Source: Prevotella sp. (GTDB lineage: Bacteria > Bacteroidota > Bacteroidia > Bacteroidales > Bacteroidaceae). From it: a stretch of DNA of 64,000 nucleotides. The position numbers were made by a program, and so were the translations under genes. The notes beneath the pieces were generated by a model. It did no database searches. It was not told the DNA's origin and saw only the letters and a program-made list of their open reading frames with translations. Positions 53,126 through 61,400 of this stretch are shown one piece after another. The stretch spans positions 216,938 to 280,937 of the forward strand of contig JAFUFJ010000009.1 of the NCBI GenBank assembly GCA_017469955.1. The letters are read 5' to 3'. Numbering within the stretch: the stretch's first letter is position 1; each line of letters opens with the position of its first letter.

Positions 53126-54586
53126 ATGAAACAAAATAAAATTTCACGCCGCAATTTCCTAAAACTCTTCGGAGTCGGCACCGCAGCTGCAACAACTTCG
53201 GCCATTACGGGTTGCGATAATAAGAGAACAACGAAAGCGATCATCGAGCCACCTGCCGACAAAATGACCTACAGAACCAACCCAAGCACTGGAGATCGCA
53301 TATCACTCTTAGGCTATGGCATGATGAGACTGCCCATAACAGGTGGCCAAGGTGCAGCCAGAGAGAATCCAGATGCCGACCTTGATCAAGACCTGATAAA
53401 TCAACAAGTCGACTATGCATTGGCACATGGAGTGAACTATTTCGACACGAGTCCTGCCTATTGTCAGGGACGTTCGGAACATGCCACGGGCATAGCCCTT
53501 AGCCGTCATCCCCGCAACCAGTACTATATTGCCACAAAACTCTCGAACTTTGCTCCTGAGAGTTGGCCTAAAAAAGAGTCGCAGGCCATGTTTGAAAACT
53601 CTTTGAAAGAGCTGCAAGTAGACTATGTCGACTATCTGTTAATGCACGGTTGCGGCATGTCTTCTCAAGACTTAGACGGCATTGAAACCTTTAATGCCAG
53701 GTATATCGAGAACGGAATCCTTGACTGGTTGGTCGAACAGAAGGAGAAAAATCGTATTAGGAACCTTGGATTCTCCTATCATGGAGACGTCGAAGTCTTC
53801 GACATGCTCATGCAATGGCATGATGAAGGGCGCTACCACTGGGACTTCTGCCAGATAGAACTCAACTATCTTGACTGGGAATATGCCGACGAGATCAACT
53901 CCCGCAACACCGACGCCGTTTACCTTTATGGGGAACTATCGAAACGAAACATCCCCGCAGTCATCATGGAACCTCTCCTTGGAGGACGCCTGGCCAATGT
54001 GCCAACCATGATCGTCAATAAGATGAAACAGCGCAAACCTGAGGATAGTATAGCGACATGGGCGTTCCGCTTTGCCGGCACTCCCGAGGGTGTTCTCACG
54101 GTGTTGAGCGGCATGACCTACATGGAACACCTCCGCGAGAACATCCGGACCTACTCGCCATTGGTGCCTATCACGGAAGAAGAGAATACGTTTCTCATGC
54201 AGATTGCCGATGACATCTACAATCTTAACACAATTCCCTGCAACGAGTGCAACTACTGTATGCCATGCCCATACGGCATTGACATACCGGGTATCTTCTC
54301 TTTCTACAACAGATGCATCAAGGAAGGGTATGTGAACGAGAACCATCTTTCGGAAGATTACAAAAAGGCTCGAAGGGCTTTCCTCATCGGTTACGACCGT
54401 AATGTGCCACGTCTCCGTCAGGCAGACCACTGCATTGGCTGCGGTCATTGTCTGCCGGAATGTCCGCAACGCATTCTCATTCCGTCAGAAATGCAGAAGA
54501 TCAGCAAGTATGTCGAGACGCTCAAACGGGGTCCTGCCTCAGAGATGCAGGCGGGAACGGACGGAAAAGAGGATGAGGAACAGTAG
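53126..54586 (+). CDS. Tat-exported aldo/keto reductase with ferredoxin domain
   Basis: 486 residues from ATG 53126 (MKQNKISRRNFLKLFGVGTA), which opens with a twin-arginine signal, SRRNFLKLFG, and a hydrophobic stretch ending near ITGC. The AKR barrel follows (LGYGMMRLPI, YFDTSPAYCQGRSEHATG with Asp/Tyr, YIATKLSNF, VDYLLMHGCG). The C-terminus has two cluster motifs, CNECNYCMPCPYGIDIPG and CIGCGHCLPECPQR. The gene lies in an operon with the Tat genes, so it is a probable Tat substrate; substrate chemistry unknown. The frame from 53081 starts too early. Confidence 0.92.
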   Translation: MKQNKISRRNFLKLFGVGTAAATTSAITGCDNKRTTKAIIEPPADKMTYRTNPSTGDRISLLGYGMMRLPITGGQGAARENPDADLDQDLINQQVDYALAHGVNYFDTSPAYCQGRSEHATGIALSRHPRNQYYIATKLSNFAPESWPKKESQAMFENSLKELQVDYVDYLLMHGCGMSSQDLDGIETFNARYIENGILDWLVEQKEKNRIRNLGFSYHGDVEVFDMLMQWHDEGRYHWDFCQIELNYLDWEYADEINSRNTDAVYLYGELSKRNIPAVIMEPLLGGRLANVPTMIVNKMKQRKPEDSIATWAFRFAGTPEGVLTVLSGMTYMEHLRENIRTYSPLVPITEEENTFLMQIADDIYNLNTIPCNECNYCMPCPYGIDIPGIFSFYNRCIKEGYVNENHLSEDYKKARRAFLIGYDRNVPRLRQADHCIGCGHCLPECPQRILIPSEMQKISKYVETLKRGPASEMQAGTDGKEDEEQ

Positions 54587-54606
54587 CATTTGCATGCTAT
54601 AACACG

Positions 54607-54650
54607 AAAGAGAGGCTGGCAATGAACATGATTCTTGCCAGCCTCTCTTT
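54607..54650. terminator. Bidirectional terminator between reductase and Lrp genes
   Basis: AAAGAGAGGCTGGCAA (54607-54622) and TTGCCAGCCTCTCTTT (54635-54650), a perfect 16-bp stem with T-rich flanks, between convergent genes. Confidence 0.9.
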
Positions 54651-54694
54651 TGTTTTTCCGACTATAGAGCTATGCTCCAATATGGTGTTTACGC

Positions 54695-55186
54695 CTATTC
54701 TTCGGCATCGAACAGTTCATCCGGTGCATCAACGATGGGCAATTGCCGGTTGATAATGGCGTTGAACGACACGATTGTCTCGCTTCTTGACAGTCCTAAC
54801 GGCTGCAATTTGTCGTGTATAATGTTCAGAAGATGGTGGTTGTTCAGGGCATACACCTTGATAAACATGTCAAATCCTCCTGTGGTATAATGGCATTCCA
54901 CCACTTCTGGTATCAGCTTCAGCTTCTCGACAACTTCGTCAAACTTCTCGGGATCCTTCAGATAGAGCCCTACATAGGCACAGGTTTCATATCCGATGCG
55001 TTCGGGATCAATGAGGAACTGCGAGCCTTTCAGCACGCCAAGGTTGGTCAATTTCTGTATACGCTGATGGATTGCTGCCCCGCTGACATTGCATTCGCGG
55101 GCTACTTCAAGGAATGGAATACGGGCGTCTTTTGAGATAAGGCGCAGTATTTTTTTGTCTAACTGATCTAATTGATGGTGTCCCAT
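54695..55186 (-). CDS. Lrp/AsnC-family transcription regulator
   Basis: 163 residues. The N-terminal helix-turn-helix is LDQLDKKILRLISKDARIPFLEVARECNVSGAAIHQRIQKLTNLGVLKG, followed by a RAM ligand-binding domain (YVGLYLKDPEKFDEVVEKLKLIPEVVECHYTTGGFDMFIKV). Family members sense amino acids. Its promoter contains a perfect palindrome suited to autoregulation. Confidence 0.95.
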   Translation of the reverse strand: MGHHQLDQLDKKILRLISKDARIPFLEVARECNVSGAAIHQRIQKLTNLGVLKGSQFLIDPERIGYETCAYVGLYLKDPEKFDEVVEKLKLIPEVVECHYTTGGFDMFIKVYALNNHHLLNIIHDKLQPLGLSRSETIVSFNAIINRQLPIVDAPDELFDAEE

Positions 55187-55212
55187 GATGAATGATATTT
55201 TTATTTCACGTG

Positions 55213-55243
55213 CAAAGGTAGTTGAATTTATTCAATTTTGCAA
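55213..55243 (-). promoter_or_regulatory. Lrp gene promoter with palindromic operator
   Basis: TTG (55241-55243), 20 nt, TACCTTTG (55213-55220) on the minus strand. The spacer contains TTGAATTTATTCAA (55222-55235), a perfect palindrome with a 2-bp centre, placed to block the promoter if the regulator binds it. Confidence 0.75.
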
Positions 55244-55289
55244 CAAAAACAATACAAAAAGTTTCACTCTGTAAGTTTCTTTAGCAATT

Positions 55290-55724
55290 CTATTCTCTTT
55301 TTTCCGAGGCCGAATAGTAGATGCGCTGTAGCCTGCTTTCGCGCAGGGCTTGCTTCACTTCTTGTATGACATGCATAGGCACGTTGCGGTCAGCCTTCAG
55401 TATGACGACCGTCGACTCGGCTTCTTCGTCCGTCATTTCACCGGCCTTATGCATCAGTTTTGCCTTCAGCTCGTCAAGCTCCAGCTGTTCTTCACCCAGT
55501 TGCAGCTGCTCATGTCCGTCGGCCCATCCCATGAAAAGATAGAGGCTTGAGTGCCGAGGTTGCTGCGAGAGGGCTTCTCCCTGTGGTTCTTCCACGATTA
55601 CTTGCGGGGATACATTGCGCATATGAGTGGCAATCATGAAGAAGAAAAGGATGGTAAAGATCAGGTCTGGCAGCGATGCCATGTTGAGTTGCGGTACTTC
55701 GCGCTGCCTGCGGACGATGTTCAT
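55290..55724 (-). CDS. ExbD/TolR-family biopolymer transport protein
   Basis: 144 residues. One N-terminal membrane helix with the conserved Asp (PQLNMASLPDLIFTILFFFMIATHM) and a periplasmic domain (ESTVVILKADRNVPMHVIQEVKQAL). Works with ExbB to harness proton-motive force for TonB-dependent uptake. The second of two ExbD paralogues, overlapping the first by four bases. Confidence 0.93.
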   Translation of the reverse strand: MNIVRRQREVPQLNMASLPDLIFTILFFFMIATHMRNVSPQVIVEEPQGEALSQQPRHSSLYLFMGWADGHEQLQLGEEQLELDELKAKLMHKAGEMTDEEAESTVVILKADRNVPMHVIQEVKQALRESRLQRIYYSASEKRE

Positions 55725-56248
55725 GAGCCACCTCCTTCCCTGCTTTCATACACCTCGGCAATGCGTTGGGGCAGTGCTCTGACGGCCGATGCCTGCTGTT
55801 CCTGCGAACAGTCGGCAAGGTTGCGGCCGTATTGGCTGACGGTCCACTGGCTTCTTGCGTCCCGATAAGCCAGCATTAGCTGGTTCTGCAGTTGGAAATA
55901 GCTGTCATATGTGGCCTCTGGATGGGCTTCCAACGAGATGACATGCCTGTCTCCTTTCTCGCTGATGAAGGCCGAAGCCAGCGTGCGCAGGCTGTCAATG
56001 CCGACGGTATCGTCGTTGGCTATGAGCTGGTTGTGTGCCGTCAGCTGCAGTGTCAGGAGGTCTTTCCGCTCTACGTCCACCTGCGTCAACGTCTCCTTAT
56101 TGTCGGGAGGAGGCAGTTGTCTCAGCATTCCCTTGGTGTTGTCCATCGAGGTTGTCATCAGGAAGAACACGAGAAGCATGAACGAAATATCGGCGGTCGA
56201 GGTCGTATTCAGTTCGGGCATTTGGTGTTTTCGGCGACGTATCTTCAT
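55721..56248 (-). CDS. ExbD/TolR-family biopolymer transport protein
   Basis: 175 residues. QMPELNTTSTADISFMLLVFFLMTTSM contains the membrane helix and proton-path Asp. The periplasmic region (ISLEAHPEATYDSYFQLQNQL) is longer than in the second copy. Downstream of the ExbB gene and a small membrane protein. Confidence 0.93.
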   Translation of the reverse strand: MKIRRRKHQMPELNTTSTADISFMLLVFFLMTTSMDNTKGMLRQLPPPDNKETLTQVDVERKDLLTLQLTAHNQLIANDDTVGIDSLRTLASAFISEKGDRHVISLEAHPEATYDSYFQLQNQLMLAYRDARSQWTVSQYGRNLADCSQEQQASAVRALPQRIAEVYESREGGGS

Positions 56249-56279
56249 GACTTTCAGGGCGGTTGACGGTTGCGTCTGA

Positions 56280-56777
56280 TTATTTCTCGCGGGTAAACAG
56301 ATAGTTGCATGCCACAGCGACGGCGCCTGTCAGCAGCAGCACAAGCGAGGAGGTGACAAACATGTCGGCCGTGCGAAGCCACAAGGTGTTGCCGTAGAAC
56401 CGGCCGTTCACCATGATTGCCGACGGAGAGCCTAAGAGGAACGTGGCTGAAAGCAGCACGGCCAGCGCCACAAAGACGCCTATTGCCAGCCACATAGCCG
56501 GCACTCCATTGTGCCGTTGAGACCTTTTTCCGCCGTTGAGCGAGGCCACTCCTACCGACAGAAGGGTCAGAAGCAGGGCTGCAGCGGTCAGCGTCACGGC
56601 ATATCCGATGAGCACATCGGTCATAGCCGGGGCGTTGAAGTCGGGGTCAAGGCTCCACGGTGTGTTGTACTTGACGAGGAAAAACGCTGAAAACACCATG
56701 GCCGTCACCGCGATCATGGTCACGAAGACTGCGCCTGCAATGCGTTCTTCCGAGCGTCGTCTGCTGCTCTTTTCCAT
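56280..56777 (-). CDS. Membrane protein between ExbB and ExbD genes
   Basis: 165 residues with four hydrophobic spans (VFVTMIAVTAMVFSAFFLV, DVLIGYAVTLTAAALLLTLL, AIGVFVALAVLLSATFLLG, VTSSLVLLLTGAVAVACNYLF). It starts 3 bp after the ExbB stop. No domain name recognised; position in the operon suggests an accessory subunit of the ExbBD motor (inference). Confidence 0.75.
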   Translation of the reverse strand: MEKSSRRRSEERIAGAVFVTMIAVTAMVFSAFFLVKYNTPWSLDPDFNAPAMTDVLIGYAVTLTAAALLLTLLSVGVASLNGGKRSQRHNGVPAMWLAIGVFVALAVLLSATFLLGSPSAIMVNGRFYGNTLWLRTADMFVTSSLVLLLTGAVAVACNYLFTREK

Positions 56778-56780
56778 ATC

Positions 56781-57569
56781 CTACTCTGCGTTTTTCTTTG
56801 TTTTCGCAATCTGGTCGAGCAGTGAAATCGACGACTCCTGCATCTCGTCCACCAAGCGATCAATGCGCGAGAGGATGTAGTTGTAGAAGAGTTGCAGGAT
56901 GAGTGCGACGATGATGCCAAAGATTGTCGTGATAAGAGCCACCTTCATGCCCGCAGCAACGATCGAGGGACCTATGTCGTGAGCCTGCTGTATCTGGTCG
57001 AAAGCCATCACCATGCCGATCACCGTACCCAAGAATCCCAGCGACGGAGCCATGGCAATGAACAGCTTGATCCAAGAACATCCGCGCTCAAGCCGTGCTG
57101 CCTCAACCGAAGCATAGGCACCCAGCGAGCGCTCAATCTCGTCCATCGGCTCGTCGATATGCTCCAAGGCATGCCGGCAAACGGCTGCCACGGGACCGCG
57201 AGTGCCCTCACATTGCACCTTGGCCGACGCCACGTCTCCACACGAAAGCTTCGTCCTGAGGTCGGCCATGAAACGGCTTGTGTTGACCGTCGACAAGGTA
57301 AGAAAGACAATACGCTCAATACAGAGCGACAGGCCCAGCACCAACGCCAGTGCGACAAGCGACATAAAAGCGGCATTTCCCTCGATGAACTTGGTCTTCA
57401 ACACTTGGCGCAGACCCGTGTCAACGGCAGGCAACGCCATCTCTTCGGCATGCGAAGCCACGGCAAGTGAGTCGCCTTGCGCCCACGAAGCTATGCCGAA
57501 GAAAAGGAACAAAAACAGCAAAGCCCAGCGCCAGCGGCCGACTTCTCTATAGATATTCTTCATATTCAA
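56781..57569 (-). CDS. ExbB/TolQ/MotA-family proton channel protein
   Basis: 262 residues. A signal or anchor segment is followed by a helix (SLVALALVLGLSLCIERIVF), then the family core KLFIAMAPSLGFLGTVIGMVMAFDQIQ and VAAGMKVALITTIFGIIVALILQLFYNYI with the conserved Pro and Thr. First gene of the ExbB-x-ExbD-ExbD operon. TAATTTTG at 57590-57597 (minus) is the likely -7 element. Confidence 0.94.
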   Translation of the reverse strand: MNMKNIYREVGRWRWALLFLFLFFGIASWAQGDSLAVASHAEEMALPAVDTGLRQVLKTKFIEGNAAFMSLVALALVLGLSLCIERIVFLTLSTVNTSRFMADLRTKLSCGDVASAKVQCEGTRGPVAAVCRHALEHIDEPMDEIERSLGAYASVEAARLERGCSWIKLFIAMAPSLGFLGTVIGMVMAFDQIQQAHDIGPSIVAAGMKVALITTIFGIIVALILQLFYNYILSRIDRLVDEMQESSISLLDQIAKTKKNAE

Positions 57570-57790
57570 GCTGATTCACGATACGGTTGCAAAATTACAC
57601 CAAAAATCCGAATAACATGCTACATCGCTGAATAATTTACGTTTTCTTAGAACAAATCTGGGCATCAGCCTGCTCCTGCGGGCTCAGACCGAAGGAAAAA
57701 GCCCCGCCGGCAACGGTTTCAAGACGCCATTCCTCACCTCTCACAGCCCCATCCCTGCCCCTTCATCCCCGCCATCCGGAGCCATCACAA

Positions 57791-57900
57791 CGAGAAAGCT
57801 AAGGGTTTAGCCCCAGAAGTCTTAGCTTTCTGGGCGAGAAAGGATAGGGTTATCGGCATGAAAGCTATGACTTCTCAACCTGAAACCTATGCTTTCTCAA
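57791..57900. repeat. 110-bp element of five 22-bp units, copy 5
   Basis: Units start at 57791, 57813, 57835, 57857 and 57879, each 22 bp. Begins CGAGAAAGCTAAG and ends ATGCTTTCTCAA. Divergent gap between the ExbB gene and the rhamnosidase, close to tRNA-Ser. Confidence 0.9.
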
Positions 57901-57963
57901 GACGACGGCTTACGCTTACAGTCGTAAAGGGCAAAAAAATATGCAGCCAAAGGGCTGCATCCG

Positions 57964-57982
57964 TGCGGAGAGACGGGGATTC
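57964..57982 (+). repeat. Duplicate of tRNA-Ser 3' end
   Basis: Nineteen bases identical to 58030-58048 (the 3' end of tRNA-Ser and its flank), lying 66 bp downstream of it on the tRNA strand. Possible relic of an attachment-site duplication or of a second, lost tRNA. Confidence 0.7.
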
Positions 57983-58031
57983 TGGCCGGCTGAGTCTTTC
58001 GACTCCAAGGGCTTTGAACCCCGCTATCCTG

Positions 58032-58119
58032 CGGAGAGACGGGGATTCGAACCCCGGATACGCTTTTGACGTATACACGCTTTCCAGGCGTGCCTCTTCA
58101 GCCACTCGAGCATCTCTCC
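58032..58119 (-). tRNA. tRNA-Ser (GGA)
   Basis: Class II tRNA read on the minus strand. Acceptor GGAGAGA pairs with TCTCTCC, the anticodon loop CTGGAAA gives GGA, a long variable arm follows, and the T arm is GGGGTTCGAATCCCC. 88 nt to the discriminator G. Confidence 0.95.
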
Positions 58120-58372
58120 TTGAAAATTGCGAGTGCAAAATTATTGTTTTTCCACGAAACAAAGGCCAACCAAGCAACCTTTTTTGTTTCTTTCAATATT
58201 GTTTAACATCTGTAAAGACTGCTTTGCTTTCGTTAACGGTCGCAAGGATTCTGACAAACCGATACATCTCCAAACAGGAAGCAACAACCGCAACCGGCAG
58301 AAAAAAGAAGGAAAAGTCAACCGAGAGGCGCATTTTTACAAACAAAAACACCTACAATCAACAAATAATCGC

Positions 58373-58380
58373 TAACTTTG
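58373..58380 (+). promoter_or_regulatory. Candidate -7 element of rhamnosidase gene
   Basis: TAACTTTG, 53 bp before ATG 58434. No clear TTTG is seen at the usual distance. Confidence 0.5.
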
Positions 58381-58433
58381 CAACATCAACCGAACCTATT
58401 TCAAGAATACTAATCATAAAAAACTAAACCCAT

Positions 58434-61400
58434 ATGAGCATCTCGAAAAGACTCCTGTCTGCGCTCGTAGCTGCGCTTGCGTGCACAGTCTCGGCCACAG
58501 CACTCGAAGTAAATAACCTGCGTGTGCAAGCATTGCGCAACCCAAGTGCCGTCGATCAAGACGAGCCCCAGTTCACTTGGCAACTGCAATCGGCCCAGCG
58601 CAACGTCGTGCAGACGGCCTATCAGCTCGTCATCACCACCGATCTCGCCGGATCAGACATCGTATTCGATTCGGGATGGGTGGAGAGCGAGCAGTCGGTA
58701 AACGTACCGGCAAAGGGAGCATCGCTGCAACCCTCGACACGCTACTATTGGCATGTCAGCGTACGCGACAACAAAGACAACGAAGCCACCTCATCAGAGA
58801 CGGCATGGTTTGACACAGGACTGATGACGAGCGGATGGAGTGGCGCACAATGGATCAAGGCAAGCAACCTCATGCCCGGACAGGATGCCGACGAGATCAC
58901 CGACTATAGCGTGGAAGGAAAAATAAGGATTGAGCACACAGCTGCCGGACTTTGCTTCGCCATGCAAAACGAAAGCAACTTCTACTTCTGGCAACTCAAC
59001 ACCGAAGGAAGCTACCCTCGTCTGCGACCACACATATGGAACAACGGCTCACCGGCATGCCTTGACAACGTCGACCTGCGCGGAAAAGCAGAACTAAACA
59101 ATACAGACGAGTTCGCTTTGCGCATCGACGTGACCAACGCCTCTCACGCGCGCACGTATATAAATAATGTATTAGTCGACGAGCGCGACGGCAATTTCAA
59201 GTATGGAAGAATAGGAATGAGAGAGGATCATGGCGAGACTGATGGGCAGCCAGAGATAGGTGTATACGACGACATCATCGTGAAAAAGGCCGACGGAACT
59301 GTGCTCTTCTACGAAGACTTCTCGAAAGGAAACAGCTTCACAGCAGGCACTCTCACCAACGAAAAGCTGCGCATCACGGGCTCAACCACAAACCATGTGC
59401 TCGCCTGGCAGAAGCTTTCCGAAGACAACTACATCCACTACTCCATCGACTACGACTTCTACCTCGTCAAGGCCAGTGCGGCTCTTGTCTTTGCTGCCAC
59501 ATCTTCAAACACCTACCACATGTGGCAAATCAACTGCAACGACAACGCAAATCCGTCAGTAAGACACCATACCTACATCAATGGGACACTGAATTGGAAC
59601 GACTCTCAGTTCACACAATTCACAAAAAACGATATCCTTGGCCACAAGAGACATGTCAGAATTGATGTTGAAAACGGAACCATCAGCACCTATGTTGACG
59701 ACATTTTAGTAGACGTTTTCACCGACAACACCGGCACAGCCGTCAAGGGAGACATCGGAATGAGGGTCGACAACAACACTGGAGAGGAAGCCTACTTCGA
59801 CAATATCGTTGTCACAGAGTACGATACCGACGGCAATAGCCACGTAACACTCAGCGAAGATTTCGAAGGTTTGTCGTCAGACTACTTCCTGAATGCCGAC
59901 ATCGAAGAGTTTGAAGGCAGCCGGATGTGCCACGTAAAGTCGCCGTCTTCAGAAAAGAAGATCATGCAGACAAGCACTAACGGCGTACCTGTATTCCGCA
60001 AATCCTTCACTCTTGACAAGCAGATTGCTTCAGCAAAGCTCTACACTTCTGCACTGGGTGTCTACGACCTTTTTGTCAATGGTCAGCGTGCAGGACACCT
60101 AAACCCGGACGGAACCACCACCTATGAAGAGTTGAAACCCGGCTGGAGCGACTATCGTCGGCGCGTGTTCTACTCCACTCACGACGTGACTTCTCTCTTG
60201 CAAACAGGACAGAACGCCATCTCTTCTATCGTCACTTCGGGCTGGTATTCTGGCGGTATTGCCCACAATATGTATGGCAACGACGAGAACCTCTCGTTCA
60301 TTGCCAAGCTGATTGTTACCTATACAGACGGTACACAAGAGGTGATTGTCACCGACAAGTCTTGGCTTTCTTCCCGTAAGCAGGGGCTGCGATACAGCGA
60401 CATCTATAACGGAGAGATCTATGATGCACGCATGGAAAGTGCTTGGACGGAAGCCAACTACGACACAAGCGGATGGAACACCGTGGACATCAACGGCTAT
60501 AGCGGACAGGTTGAAGCCTTCAAGGGCCCGTATGTGGAGAAACTTCCCGACGTTCAAAGCGTGAGAACTGCCACTGTTTACGAAGGTTCAACCCCCGAAG
60601 GCAACGACTATGGCATGGTTAATGTCATAGCAACGCAGGAAGGAGATGGGGCTGTTCTGCTGAAGAAAGGACAGACTGTCGTCTTTGACTTCGGACAGAA
60701 CATCGTGGGATGGACGCGCTTTGCCGTCAAGGGAGCTGCCGGAACCCGCATGCATTTGCAATACTCTGAGATGCTGAATGATAACGGTCAACGCAGTAGA
60801 GGCAATGACGGACCGGGAGGATCGCTCTACCTTTTAAACCTTCGTTCGGCACGTGCAGAGGTCTATTACACGCTGAATGGCAACGAGAAGGGTGAGACTT
60901 GGCACCCGTCTACGACGTTCTATGGCTTCCGCTATTGTGCCGTTACTGCTACCAGCGACATAACGATTGAGAGCATCATAGCCGAGCCCGTAAGCTCATC
61001 TACCGAAGATATCGGCAGCATCGAGACCAGTCATCCGATGGTAAACCAGCTCGTTTCCAACATTCTTTGGGGGCAAAGAGGCAACCTGATCTCTATCCCT
61101 ACCGACTGTCCACAGCGCGATGAGCGACAGGGATGGACGGCCGATACGCAGGTATATTCGCGCACTGGCATGTATAATACCAACCTTGAGACGTTCTACA
61201 GGAAATGGATGACTGACATGAGAGACGGCCAGCGTGCCGACGGAGCCTTCCCCGACACGGCACCAATCGGCTATGCTGGCTACGGGAGCAGTGCCTGGAG
61301 CGATGCTGGAATACTTGTGCCGTGGTTCACATACCTTATCTATGGAAACGTAGATGTGCTGAAAGAAAACATTGAAGCGATGGAGAAATACATGCAGTGG

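Noticed and set aside
57858-58427. 189-codon ORF on the plus strand
   Set aside because: It reads through repeat copy 5 and the antisense of tRNA-Ser and has no protein-like features.
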